DNA of 64,000 nt from Gentiana macrophylla. Lineage: Eukaryota; Streptophyta; Magnoliopsida; Gentianales; Gentianaceae. The translations under genes were made by a program, and so were the position numbers. The stretch is taken from positions 186,001-250,000 of the forward strand of contig JAOBSW010000016.1 in assembly GCA_026214975.1 (NCBI GenBank), written 5' to 3'. Below, piece after piece: positions 1-10,656 of the stretch (position 1 is its first letter; the number at the start of each line of letters is the position of its first letter). A model generated the notes under the pieces. That model searched no databases, had not been told where the DNA came from, and saw nothing but the letters and a program-made list of their open reading frames with translations.

Positions 1-500
1 GAGCAGAATCATCTGCATACCTTTGATGAGAAGGTGATGAAGCAATCTTCATGGGATACTCGGACACCAAAGAAAGCATTGAGTACTAAATAAAAGAACA
101 TTGGTGATTGAAGAATCAATACATGTGGTTTTGATGAACCATATACAAATGGTGAAGATCTTCAAGACCAAGAAGAGAAAGCTGCACGAGAGGCAAATCT
201 ATACAAATGCAACCATACCAAATTTACTATCACGAATCATCTTTTTGAAAATCAAGAGGAGCCACATATCAATACAATAGGAGAAACACCTGAAATTGAA
301 GTTCATGCTCAAGCATGAAGGTATGGAAGCATCAAGTGAAGATCAACTTCAACTGGACCTAAATTGGCTTAGAGACCATCACGAAGAACAAGTCATTGGA
401 GATATTCACACCGAGTCGAACAAGAAGACAAGCTGGAGCACATGCTAACTTGCTTTCTATCACAAGTGGAACCCAAGACCATAGATGATGCAATCCAAGA
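1..500 (+). pseudogene. copia pol, integrase-RT linker (broken)
   Basis: Conceptual translation in shifting frames gives the linker signature VEESIHVVFDE-like (as IEESIHVVFDE, about 95-140), then a WLRDHHEEQVIGDI block (about 365-405), which corresponds to the DHP-x-x-x-VIGD block before copia reverse transcriptases. A stop at about 90 and several frame changes make it non-functional. It is continuous with the RT block that follows. The call is sure at family level; exact frame boundaries are approximate. Confidence 0.7.
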
Positions 501-1300
501 TGCAGATTGGATCAGACCATGCAAGAAGAACTAAATGAATTTGAAAGAAATGAAGTCCAGGAACTTGTTGACAGACTGAAATGGCCAACATCATTGGTGC
601 AAAATAGGTATTCAGGAACAAGATGGATGAGCAAGGAGGCGTTGTCGAGAAACAAAGCAAGGCTAGTTGCAAAAGGATATTCCCAAAGTGAAGGAATAGA
701 TTATGATGAAACCTTTGCTCCAGTAGCAAGATTGGAAGCAATAAGACTTTTCTAGCATTTCTTTGCACACACAAAGACTTCAAAGTCTATCAAATGGATG
801 TCAAAAGTGCATTCCTAAACGGACTTTTGGAAGAAGAAGTTTATGTAGAACAACCTCCTGGATTTCAAATCAAAGGAAAAGAAGACAAAGTATACAAACT
901 CAAGAAGGCCCTCATGGCCTCAAGCAGGCACTAGAGCCTGGTATGAAACTCTTGTCACAATTTACGATCAAGAATGGATTCAACAAAGGAACTATAGACA
1001 AGACTCTATTTAAACTAGAGGAAGGGGCAAGCACATTGCTAGTGCAAATCTATGTTGATGACATAATCTTTGGATCGAGAAGATGAAAAAGTTGTGTGAG
1101 AAATTTGCAAACCTAATGAAGAGCAAATTTAGGATGAGCATGATGGGAGAATTAAACTACTTCCTTGGCCTTCAAGTAAAGCAAATGAAGGATGGCATTT
1201 TCATTAGTCAAGCAAAATATACAAGAGATTTGATACACAAGTATGGGATGGATACAAGTGGCACAAAGCAGACACACCAATGTGTGCGAGTCATACTTGG
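501..1300 (+). pseudogene. copia reverse transcriptase (broken)
   Basis: RVT_2-type reverse transcriptase. Blocks seen: [11 protein letters not shown] (about 518), [20 protein letters not shown] (657-716), then after a +1 shift FKVYQMDVKSAFLNG (about 781-825), and in another frame GLKQA (about 918) and LVQIYVDDIIFGS with the catalytic YVDD at 1051-1062. It continues as GELNYFLGLQVKQ (about 1147). At least three frameshifts separate the blocks, so no intact enzyme is encoded although the YVDD catalytic residues survive. In life it copied the element RNA into cDNA. Confidence 0.88.
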
Positions 1301-1980
1301 AAAAGATGAAGGAGGAAAAGATGTTGATCGAAGAAAATGTATAGAGGAATTATTGGATCATTATTATACTTAAGCGCAAGCAAACCCGATATTGCATTTG
1401 CGGTAGGAGTGTGTGCTAGATTTCAAGCTCAACCAAAAGAATCACATCTTCTAGCGACTAAAAGGATAATCAAATACTTGAAACACACCATCAATGTTGG
1501 CATTTGGTACCCAAAAGATGGAGGATTTACACCGATATCATATTCGGACTCGACTATCTTTGGATGCAAAATAGATAGAAAAAGCACCTCTGGAACATGC
1601 CAAATGCTAGGAACCGGACTAGTCTCATGGTTGACAAAAAGCAAAACTCTATATCTACATCAACGGTGAAGCGGAATATATAGCGGCAGTGTAGTTGTTG
1701 TGCACAAATCTTGTGGATAAGACAACGACTAAGGGACTATGGAGTCGAAGAGAAAACAATCCCAATCATGTGTGACAACACAAGTGCAATATCTATTACG
1801 AGAAAATCGAAGATTGCATTCAAGAACAAAGCACATTGATGTAAGACATCATTTTATCGAGAGACCATGTTGAAAAGGAGATGTCATCCTAAAATACATA
1901 TCCCTTTGAAGACCAATGGTGACATCTTCACTAAACCACTCGGTTATGAAAGATTTAGTATGTTGAGAAGCCCGAGTTAG
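1301..1980 (+). pseudogene. copia RNase H region, end of pol (broken)
   Basis: Reads YRGIIGSLLYLSASKPDIAF (1340-1399), KRIIKYLKHT (about 1460) and SDSTIFGCKIDRKSTSG (1548-1596), the normal copia RT-connection and RNase H start. It then passes in other frames through GEAEYIAAV (about 1667), CAQILWIRQRLRDYGV (about 1701-1748), MCDNTSAISI (about 1769) and the terminal DIFTKPL (about 1921-1941). A frameshift near 1665 and stops at about 1690 break it. Pol ends near 1980, and the env-like unit starts about 500 bp further on. Confidence 0.85.
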
Positions 1981-2495
1981 GGATGATTGAAATTGACTAA
2001 GTATCAACGAGCGGCTAAGCTGAGTAATCGGCTAAGTGACTTCATCAACTGGTACAACCTTTGCCGTTACTGAGGAGATGTAGCGAGGTAAGGCACGGTA
2101 TCCAGAGAGGTAACTTAAGCGATTGTTAGGAGCAGTTCAATGAAGCGACTCGATGAAGAACTCATTGGACGGTTAAGTGACCCGTGAAGGCACTTCACCG
2201 AAATAAAGACTTGGACAAATTCAAAGTGTGAACAAAATCAATTCTGAATACATGTGGAGAATAAGGAAATTATGGAGGATTATTCAGTACACACGTGGCG
2301 ATCACTTTATGATCATGGAGGTAATTATATTATTTTTTGAATTATAAACTCCTCGATTCCCGGGCTCTATCATTACTTGCCTCAAACCACTCCCCCCTCT
2401 ACGCTCGAACATCGCGTTTTTCATACACAAAATCACGCCATTATGTCACTAAATCCTTCCATATTCAAACCACGTTCACACTACCCAAATCACAC
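1981..2495 (+). other. non-coding spacer between copia pol and env-like unit
   Basis: No ORF with recognisable similarity. It carries purine-rich sequence with repeated CGGCTAAG-like words (about 2012-2035) and then an AT-rich stretch. The last 150 bp become C/A-rich, resembling a plant gene upstream region, and lead into the TATA box at 2496. Confidence 0.5.
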
Positions 2496-2503
2496 TATAT
2501 AAA
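2496..2503 (+). promoter_or_regulatory. candidate TATA box of env-like unit (Sirevirus)
   Basis: TATATAAA in the context CACTATATAAACAAG, 113 bp before the ATG at 2616. The intervening leader is C/T/A-rich without an upstream ATG that I noticed, and the start context is CAAAAATGGC. This looks like an independent plant RNA polymerase II promoter rather than a splice-fed internal ORF. It is inference from composition and spacing only. Confidence 0.45.
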
Positions 2504-2615
2504 CAAGACTTAGAGATTTTCAGAGATCCTTACGCTCTCTTGCAAATTACAAACCTACTCTTGTTTATCTCTATTGCAAACTCAAGTTCATTTTCAAACC
2601 CCTCTCCTCTCAAAA

Positions 2616-5600
2616 ATGGCATCATCTTCCTCAATCACTCAAGTGGGTCACGAAAAATCGATTGCCACCGCTCATTCTTCCAAGCGAACACTACACAGAA
2701 GCTGTGTGGAAATGATGAGCATGCTAAAAGGTTGGCGGCGGTGCGAAAAACTAAAATTATCCACCTTCCTCAATCCTCCAATAAGCCGAAGTGTGTTATG
2801 AAAGTCTGATTTCTTCGGAAATCGCACAAATCGATGCTGGGCTCCCTCGAAGAAGGTGACAAGTTCGAAGAAGACAAGATTGTTGCATCCATAAATGGCA
2901 AAGGCGTGGTGATTACTGACAAAGGTAATCCGAAAACATCTCAAACTTTCAAATAAGGGTCAAGCAAAAGTGACATTGATACCACAGGACTTAGATGAAT
3001 TTCAGGCAATCATTGCCAAAGCGGCAAAACCAGGATCCACAAAAGTAAATTGTCTCAGATCGAGTTGAAGCGACCATTTAATGAGTTTAGTGTCCTAATT
3101 GGCAAAACCATTGAAGGAAAGTTGGGAGCAAATCATGCCATGTGAGAAATTAGAATGCGGTTAATGGGAATCATCTATAACAAGCTACGATTTAATTGGG
3201 GCAAAATACTTCTTTTTGAGAATTAAAGAGCAAATCCAAGGTGAAGTAAAAGCAAAGCGAAAAGGGATAAAAGAGGGAAAGACAATGAAAGGACAATTCT
3301 GGGTGAAAAAGTCATATGGGATACAGGTGCACTATCTGTTGCAATGTCTCAAAGTCCCCTCTGTACAACTCCACAGACTGCATGAATCCAAAGTCATGTT
3401 TACTTATGTCAAACCACAAAAGAAGGCAGGAGAAGGAAAGAGGAAGAAATCCTCACACAACACCACAAGTCAAAGAAAGAAACAAAAGGTCAGGCGAAGT
3501 CTGGAAAAGACAGACTTTGGAAAATTAATTGATGAAGAAGAAGCAGAAGAGGATTCTGACAATGAGGAAGCACAGCAAGTAGAAGAAAATGCCAGTGAGG
3601 ATGAACAGCATCCAAATGAAGAAAACACTGGAGAAGATGAGGAATCTCTAGAAGAAGCTGTACAATTGTCTGTAAACGATATAGATGACCGAATTGCAGA
3701 ATATCTTGAATGGAAGGAAGGCGATTCCAGACAACAACTTCAAGACACAGACCACATGCTTACTGAAGAAGCTTGGTTATTTGATTTTCTGGGAATCACA
3801 ACACTTGTAGGAGTACTTGATGAATCACCACTATGGGAATTGGTTGATGCAGCCAAGGCAAAGATGCTCAGGACCTGCGGGAGGCAGAATGATGACTCAG
3901 GCGGTGGTGATGATGATCATGATGATGATGATGATGATGATCATGATTGTAATGACAATAATGATGGTGATTTAGGTGAAGACAGAGAAGAGGATGCTCT
4001 TGCACCAGATGCAATTGATGACACTACTCTTCTCCGTACATTTTTGAAACCACAAGCCTCCGGCAAGTCTTCAACTCCAGCAAAGACAGTCACTCAACCG
4101 CTGTCTGTCAATGTTCCAGCTAACAGCACAAACATTGTGGACACTGGTTCATTCTTGCGCACTCGGTCAAGACAACCCCCGGCATAGAGATAGGGGGAAC
4201 GACAGCAGCTCAAGCCACACCAGTATACTCATCTACCCAAATACTTGAAGATCTAGATGTAAATGCAGATGTCACTCAACATCAAGACATGGGCCAGCAA
4301 ACAGATCGAGAACCAGCTGAAACAAGGCACAAACTCTCTCAGCTGAACACTGGCATTACAAATGAAACTTTTGAGAAAGCGGCAGACTTGCTGGCTAAAG
4401 AATTGGAACAGCAAGCAATGTATCTCAGATCCATGACTTGACGTTTAATGACAAAAGCTCCTCCATTGAAAACAAGTTTCAAGCCATTGCCGAGTACATT
4501 GATGCACAAAACATTGTGGTTCAACAACAGGAAGTCGATGAAGCGACTTAACATCAATATCACCAACAGTCTTGCAGGCCTCGGGCAACACATTTCCCAA
4601 GAAAAGCGAATCTTTGGCAGTAGCTTTTGGCACTTGACTTAGGAGTGTCAATGAGAAATTGAATGATCATAACAATAGATTCACCTCTATTGAATCAAAA
4701 CTTGACTCTCTGATTGGAACGGCAGAGGCCACTAATAGCATCCTACTACAAAGCCAAAGGGATGATTTCGCCAAAAAGGGAAAATGGATAAGCTGAAGGA
4801 TCAACTTTCAAACCCCTAATTTCATGAAGAACAATTGAGAGCAAGAGACAGAGAAATAAGGATCGAAATGAAGCGAGAAGAGCAACAAAGAAGGATCGAG
4901 AGAAGAAAGAGAAAAAGCCACAAAGGAACCTCGCATTGGATTTCCTCATCCTATTCAACGAAGAGATGATGATAGAGAGCAGTTCGGGCAGACAAAGAAA
5001 GGCACTGGATCCACCCCAAAGCCAAAAAGGATCTGTCGATCAACACTGGACAAAGACGGAGGAAACACCAGCAGAGAAGCAGCAGCGGCTCAAATATACT
5101 AGTGAGCCTGAACTTACACTGGTCACCAAAGCAAAGCAGAATATGATGCAGATGTCTTTGGACCATGTAAGAGAATTTTTAGAGTACATGAAGGACTTTA
5201 TCCTCACCTCTCACAAGATGAAGCTTGGGCTGATTGGCTAAACTATCGGGATGAAAGGATGAGAAGCGATATGGCCAAACTCTACAATGAAGTCAAAAGA
5301 GAATTTGCACTTCTCAAGCAGGACCAACAACAAACCAAGTTCAGCCATACCACTATCTGCAAAGGACCGGAAGACTTGCCACCGCACAACAAGAAGATTT
5401 CAAATACATGGCAAGATTCTTCAATCCCATGGGGAGATTGGAGAAACAGAGCAGTGGGGTCTCTACAAAAGTCTCAAATTTGCAGACTCACACATTCTTT
5501 GAGGCTGGGGAAAGACTTGAAAAATATTTTGGAGAACCTAAGGCCAATGAGACCATGCTCGATTTCAATTGACTATTTGCCAAAAGAGTTTTTCAGGGTG

Positions 5601-5705
5601 TATCTGAATACACACCTTGGCTTACACTGGAAGTGGAAGTTTCAGAAATTGATTGGAAAGACATCGAAGAGGTTCGGACTACAAAGTTCAAAAGGTACAA
5701 GGTGA
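2616..5705 (+). pseudogene. Sirevirus env-like / third ORF (broken)
   Basis: Begins MASSSSITQVGHEKS at 2616 with a good plant start context. A shifted frame resumes near 3050 (LKRPFNEFSVLIG) and leads into the longest open block, 3216-4187 (about 320 codons). That block has a basic stretch (GKRKKSSHN), an acidic region and a near-pure Asp/His run at about 3910-3945. Further shifted blocks at 4300-4800 read as coiled coil (KAADLLAKELEQQ, IESKLDSLIGTAEATNS), then a basic tail (about 4860-4925) and a fragment at 5259-5705. Position after copia pol and before the 3' LTR is that of the Sirevirus env-like gene. Neither an obvious signal peptide nor a membrane segment is visible. Function unknown. 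Confidence 0.6.
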
Positions 5706-5857
5706 ATTAAGCAAAATGTAGTTTGTAACAGTTGAATAAATTCTTTGGATCTCATTGCCCCTTGATGGATGAATAAAATTGTTGAAATTTTGTTCTGTTG
5801 GTTATTATGAATTTTTTTGATTACTTATGTTCAGGCTTATGAGGGTTTTGGCATCAT

Positions 5858-5872
5858 CAAAAAGGGGGAAAT
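5858..5872 (+). other. polypurine tract, Sirevirus
   Basis: CAAAAAGGGGGAAAT abuts the LTR start TGTTAGGA. This is the plus-strand primer site in reverse transcription. The A-run plus G5 form is the one usual in Sireviruses. Confidence 0.85.
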
Positions 5873-7282
5873 TGTTAGGAACATTTTATTATGTTTTGAT
5901 GATGGCCATACTAAACTGTTATATAGCAAGCTGAAATAAGTTAGAATTCTCTGTATAAGTCTTTACTTAGAGTCTGACATGTTGTATAAGTTGAGTCAGA
6001 CAAGTATTGTACTAGTTGGTAGGACGGCAAAGTGAAAACAGACATTCGGCAGAGTGAAGCCAGCCAAGCACCAGCAGAGATACTGAGAGAAGGATTATGA
6101 TCGACTTATAACCAAGGAAGTCCGTGATGACCTTGGATAAGTCTAAGTTATGTTTCAAGTGATGAAACTCAATATTCCAATATGGTGTACACCGATCTCA
6201 CCCAAATCAAGGATCGGTGAAGTATAAAGATTCTCCACGAAACTAAAGCAAAGAAGAAAGCAGTGAATCGGTGAGTACACCGATTGCCGGCAAAGAGAAA
6301 ACAAAACGGCGAAGAAAGAACTAACGGCTAAGTCGGAAGGCTCACTCCACCGTTCTCTGACGGTGAAGAGACACTTACAAGATCGATTTAATATACATTG
6401 GAGATTCAGCAGATCATGCATTGAATGCACAATCATTAAAGGATCAATCAAGGACGGATTTTCTGCTATACATTTGAAAGAAGAATCCGATCACTGAAAT
6501 CAAGGAGAATACAATTAAGGGGGAATCAAGAATAAAATCAAGGATTATTCCCTCATTAATATAGCCAACGGACGGAATTTCAAAATCAAGGCTATTCAAG
6601 GCTATAAATAGAAGGCATTGACAGAAAAAGAAAATAACGATTGAGAAAAAAGAGGAAAGCAGAAACTCTGTCAATTAGAAAAGCCTTCTCTCTGAACTTA
6701 CAAGGATACATCTAGTGATCAACTCAAATATCAGAACTACAAAGTCATATTCGAATTGAGATTGATCAAGCAAGTGCGTGAATCACATTCACATCAAATC
6801 AAGCAAAATGAATCAGAGGCAATCGAGAAGGAGTTGAAAGCTGTGATAGTTTGTTGAAGGATTTTGATCTCAAGGAGCGACAAAGGAAGATCGAATCACT
6901 TGCCGCATTTGCGATCAAGGAGTGATAGTCTTGTAGATTGTGAAGCTTGGGAAGCCAAGGACAATCTGCTTTGTTGTATCTGTGAAAACAATAGTGAATT
7001 CCTCCGATCATCACAGGAGAAGAGTGGATTAAGGGATTACACCACCCTGAACCACTATAAGCCTTGTGTCAATTTAATTTCTCGCAATTTACTTTACTGA
7101 CACTTATTTAATTTGCCTACATCATAACACATATCCGTGATTGTCTAAACTGATTTGAAAACAACATAGTAAGAAGGACTTATCCATTTGCCCAAAAGCT
7201 TTTAAAACACAAGAAAAGTTTTGAAACTCCACTATAGTCATTCCCCCCTCGACTATAGTTTCACCCTTCTCTGGGACCAACA
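5873..7282 (+). repeat. 3' LTR, Sirevirus (1410 bp)
   Basis: Starts TGTTAGGAAC directly after the polypurine tract and ends GGGACCAACA, so it has TG...CA ends. The 3' boundary is also where homology to the 3' flank of the Athila-type D copy begins. A TATA box lies at 6603. The first 80 bp contain TTTTGATGATGGCC, a word commonly seen at the start of Sirevirus LTRs. The 5' partner LTR lies before the window, so LTR divergence and age cannot be read here. Confidence 0.82.
6603..6610 (+). promoter_or_regulatory. LTR TATA box
   Basis: TATAAATA in GGCTATAAATAGAAGG, 730 bp into the Sirevirus LTR, is the expected RNA polymerase II start region dividing U3 from R. Confidence 0.6.
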
Positions 7283-8129
7283 CTTATCACATTCAAACCT
7301 TAGATATTCACAGTATATCATACTCCGGATCTAAATACAAACTATCATAAATCTCAAGATATATACGTAGCACTAAGCACATGGCTTATAAGAAAATCAA
7401 AAATCACTCGTCGAAAAAGGGGTATAACTTTATAAATTAGCTCATCGCTTACTATGACTCGTGAAAAATAGATCTCAGGTGAAACAACTAACTTATCGAA
7501 CATATGATATATAGCATGGATGACTATAAAAATAACGAACATTGAATTGAATTGCCTACTCGGGACAGAACAAAAACAAAAATGTCGAAATTTTTTGAAA
7601 ATTCTAGCTCATTTTGCATAGAAACATAACGAATTAAGCAAATGTGTAGATACATATCCAACCATTTCCCTCCCCCACACTTAAAGATCAACATGTCCTC
7701 GTATTTGTGCGAAACGAAAGAAAAGATAAAGAACTTAGCTGATGTTAACATATACTCGAATCGTCGGTCAGGCCGGAGCCTACGTAGGGACACTGTGAAC
7801 TCGTAACCATACAATGTAGCTTGACACAACCGCTAAAAATATACCTGCACGACTCGACAAACACGGAAAAATCTCGGGGAAAACGGGGAATCACACCAGA
7901 ATGAAAAAATATAGCAAAGTCAAGTAATAGCAAAAGATAAAGCATTCACTATATCCAAAAGTTTAAACAGAGTAAAAACGAAGGTACGGATGCCTTATGG
8001 CTTACATGATCCAGCCGGAAAAATAAACAGCAGCAATATAAAAAAAAACGACGAATCACGTAATGAAATGTAGCAAAATATACAATCAGTGTCAAGGACA
8101 AATCGAAAGCTAAAATAAGAAAAACAAGA
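7283..8129 (-). other. 3' non-coding region of element A
   Basis: Homologous by eye to D at about 59110-59690 (shared words such as GCATAGAAACAT and ATGTGTAGATACATAT). It contains the internal polypurine tract at 7668-7685. No coding signal. The sequence is cut at 7283 by the Sirevirus insertion. Confidence 0.7.
7668..7707 (-). other. internal polypurine tract of element A with degraded hairpin
   Basis: On the minus strand TTTAAGTGTGGGGGAGGG, preceded by ACGAGGACATGTTG. In copy D the same site has a perfect 7-bp hairpin with loop AGGA; here the left arm has decayed. Extra polypurine tracts between env and LTR are a feature reported for Athila-type elements, as I recall. Confidence 0.5.
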
Positions 8130-9632
8130 TCAGGGCTGCCCCGGTGCTGCAGAATCACCAGCCGGAGGATCAGAAGAGGGTCCAGATGGTGGTGCCGTAG
8201 TCCTCTCTGCCGAGTCAGACTGCTCCTCATCTGAAGACGACTCAGACTCCTGAAGAACATCCGTAATGGCCAGCTCAATCTCATCTGAATAAGTATAATC
8301 GATAACACTTGGACTGAAGATTCTGTCGTCTCGGATAGGCCGGCCCTCACTCATGCACTTCAAAATAGTTAAAATATTGTTCTGAGAAGTCCTTATGTCC
8401 TCCAGCCAGTTCCTTACACTGTCGCCCATACGTAACCTCATCCGGACCGAGGGAGTTAAGGGTGGAAGGGAAGATGTTCGAGGTGGTGCCGAAGATGAAC
8501 CAGGCTCACGTGCTATCTCAGCCTCAGTCTCAGTCTGACCCTAAGATTTCACTTTCTCCCTCTACAAGAACCTAGGATTCTTCGGTTTATGATCGGTCTT
8601 GTACTCGGGAACCCTAGCGTCCTGACAGAGACTGTGGATCAAATGTGGACATATCAAGCATCTAGTATACACTTTCTGATTCATGGCTATCTCGTCGAAA
8701 ATCGCTTGTCGTACATCAACATTGATCTTGAAGGTCAAGGCATATAGCATCCCAAGGTCACCAATGTGGAAGTGAGTCAGGTTGTTCTTGGGTAACAACC
8801 GGTTCTGAATAAACCGACATTGGACCTTCCAATCTTCCGTCCAACTTGTGGTCACTAATTCCTTCCTAGCCCCGCCCGGTCTGAGTGTCCATGGCACCTC
8901 GGGGCACACCAACAACCGTAACTCCTCCAACGGATCCTCACCGGCATCCTGTTTAGCTTTAATCGCCTCCTTATAGTCCAACCCCTCAAAAGGTGCCAAG
9001 GCATACTTCTCGTTAATAACCTTGGGCGTAAATGGCACCTTTACTCCCCGAACCGTCACAACTCCGGCTGCCAAATCCGTCTCTGAGCAATTGGCATAAA
9101 ATTCACGGACTAACGTAGCATTAACCGGGGTCCTCGGGGTTACCATCAAAGCTCCCCACTTCCTATCCCTCAATAACTTCACAAAGGAGGGGTCCACCTT
9201 CGTGTCTAGAATGGCTCGCTCGATCAACATCGTCCGAGTCAGATAATGCTTATTATAGACCTCCATCGCCGTAGGGCTGATGAATCTACGAGCAAAGGGA
9301 ATAGGGATAGCGGGTCTCACTCTCTGTCTAGCAAGCTCAGCTCCCTCAGTTGCTTTCTCAGCTCCACCCCTCGGTTCATTTGCATCTCCCGCACCCCGAG
9401 TCTCTGACAACCTAGGCATCTTCCTCACTAAGGGTTCATCATCGGTGTCAGAACCAGACTCAGGCTCATCCTGTAAAAGAACTCTAGATTGACCTCTAGG
9501 AGGATTCTGACGCTCCCCAATACGAATACCTTGGTTGGGATTGACTAAAGTGGGGTCCACACCCTTCTTCTTCTTAGCAGGTTCCTTAGCTACCCCCTTA
9601 CCATGCCGTTTCTGAACCTGTTTGTGCACCAT
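8130..9632 (-). pseudogene. env-like protein, putative plant transposon domain (A)
   Basis: Open for 356 codons from the ATG at 9632 (MVHKQVQKRHGKG). A basic, acidic and proline-rich N-terminus (residues 1-110) is followed by the plant-specific 'putative plant transposon protein' domain (about 120-345) with LVREFYANCSETDL and GVKVPFTPKVINEKY. A TAG at codon 357 and a second stop about 11 codons on interrupt a frame that continues into MRLRMGDSVRNWLEDIRTSQ and an acidic Ser/Asp/Pro tail ending near 8130. Copy D has a Gln codon at the first stop, so this is probably a CAG to TAG change. The start is supported by D, which also begins MVHK. Role unknown: 'envelope-like' is by position only, and no membrane segment is seen. 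Confidence 0.75.
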
Positions 9633-9661
9633 CTTAAACTAAGACTAAACAACCAACAATC

Positions 9662-9920
9662 CTAGCCCCAAAATCAAACACAACCACCCGTTTATCGTCC
9701 AAACGGGATTTCCCAAACAAATCAACACCAAACCAACATCAAAACCACAATGCAATCCATCCCACACCATCCAATACCATCCCAGATCATCAACGAAGCA
9801 AGACAAAGAAACAAAACCAAAAAAAAACAATAAGGTGAAATTCATGTGAAAAAAGTCGATTCAAAAAATCGAACTCAAGAAAATCGTGAATGAACCCCAG
9901 AAAAGTGAATGGATTCTTAC
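9662..9920 (-). other. candidate 5' leader intron of the env-like unit (A)
   Basis: Donor TACTTG/GTAAGAATCC at 9921/9920 and acceptor GGGGCTAG/GATTGTT at 9662/9661, 259 nt, T-rich, ending about 30 nt before the env-like ATG. Copy D has the same arrangement: donor CTACTCG/GTAAGTTAG, acceptor CACATTAG/GATTGTT, 254 nt. Conservation of both sites and of size in diverged copies supports a real intron. No transcript evidence is available here. Confidence 0.55.
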
Positions 9921-10218
9921 CAAGTACGATGATAGGATGATGATAATGGTGATTTGCAGCCCTAACAACGCACGAACGACCGAAAGTTTGGATTTTTCTC
10001 CCAAGAAAACCGCACAAGCTAGGTTGCTGATTCAAAACAACGGTTGTATGTTGGTGGATTGCGTTTGAAAAATCAAAAAGAGGGGATCGAGAGCTGTTTG
10101 TAGGGCCTTGAATCGCCCAATTTGGTTTAAAAATGAGGATTTTAGGGTAAGAGGAGGTAAAAAGTCGGGTTCCCGTTTTTGAATTTCTGAAAAAGTGAGT
10201 GTTCAAGGGTTGAGGGTG
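9921..10218 (-). other. predicted first (non-coding) exon of the env-like unit
   Basis: Lies between the TATA box and the candidate donor. Minus-strand sequence is rich in C and T near the start (CACCCTCAACCC, CTCACTTTTTCAG), resembling plant 5' UTRs. It carries no long ORF. Extent is inferred. Confidence 0.4.
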
Positions 10219-10226
10219 TATATATA
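10219..10226 (-). promoter_or_regulatory. internal TATA box upstream of env-like ORF (A)
   Basis: Minus strand CCTATATATACACC. The palindrome array begins 9 bp upstream. The same pairing of GGACG palindromes and a TATA box forms the LTR promoters of A, C and D, so this looks like a second, internal copy of the element's own promoter. Confidence 0.55.
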
Positions 10227-10235
10227 GGCAGGGGC

Positions 10236-10442
10236 TGGACGGGCGTCCAAGTAATCGGACGGGCGTTCAGCTGGAGATCATATGAACTGGACGGGCGTTC
10301 ATATAAGCAGACGCTCGTCCAGATGCTCAATTTACGTACAGAGTTTGAAGGAGTCTCTCAGACGGGCGTCCAAGAATGTTGGACGCTCGTTCAAAAATTG
10401 TTCATGACGGACGGGCGTCCAGTTCACTGGACGGGCGTCCAA
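10236..10442 (-). repeat. GGACG-NN-CGTCC palindrome array, pre-env (A)
   Basis: Eight copies of a 14-bp quasi-palindrome with consensus TGGACGGGCGTCCA, at irregular 20-45 bp spacing; variants include CGGACGGGCGTTCA and TGGACGCTCGTTCA. Spacers differ, so this is not a simple tandem repeat. The arms TGGACG/CGTCCA pair around a 2-nt centre. The placement directly upstream of a TATA box suggests binding sites for a dimeric factor, or cruciform potential. Confidence 0.8.
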
Positions 10443-10592
10443 GGCAGAAAGAACAAAAATTATAAAATTTCATACAATTTAATTTCAAAATTTGCATTTT
10501 CTCATTAAACTTAAATAAAACTTCAAAAATTCAAAAGAAGAACGACGAAATACATAAAATCACTAGAAAATAGGCAAAAACAATAGAAAATA

Positions 10593-10641
10593 GTGGGTCG
10601 CCTCCCACCGAGCGCTTTTGTTTTACGTCGTTCGCTCGACG
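10593..10641 (-). ncRNA. post-stop double hairpin, second copy in A
   Basis: Minus strand: hairpin 1 CGTCG AGCGAA CGACG (10626-10641), a 17-nt linker containing AAAAGCGCT, hairpin 2 GTGGG AGGCGA CCCAC (10593-10608). It begins 15 nt after the stop of the 132-codon ORF. Compared with the copy after pol, stem pairs change together: T-A to C-G in hairpin 1, C-G to G-C and A-T to G-C in hairpin 2. A T-rich tract ending TTTTCTAG follows. Confidence 0.65.
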
Positions 10642-10656
10642 AAACAACCTAACACG

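Larger units (their letters stand above)
1..7282 (+). mobile_element. Ty1/copia Sirevirus-type retrotransposon, 3' part
   Basis: Seen in order: degenerate copia pol (end of the integrase-RT linker, reverse transcriptase, RNase H), a separate env-like ORF, a purine tract ending AAAAAGGGGGAAAT and a 1.41-kb LTR beginning TGTTAGGA and ending GGGACCAACA. A copia pol followed by an env-like ORF, with an AAAAAGGGGG tract against a TGTTAGG LTR, is the Sirevirus arrangement (established knowledge). The 5' LTR, gag and most of the integrase lie before base 1. The LTR ends exactly where element A sequence starts, so this copy was inserted into A. Confidence 0.85.

Noticed and set aside
8130..8441. Independent small gene downstream of the env-like ORF of A
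   Set aside because: Alignment with D and the reading frame show it is the C-terminal part of the env-like protein separated by stops.
10323..10508. Short plus-strand ORF with repeated WTGVQ-like peptide
   Set aside because: The peptide repeats are the translated GGACG palindrome array; the same happens at 17539, 18811-19068 and 52195. No coding support.
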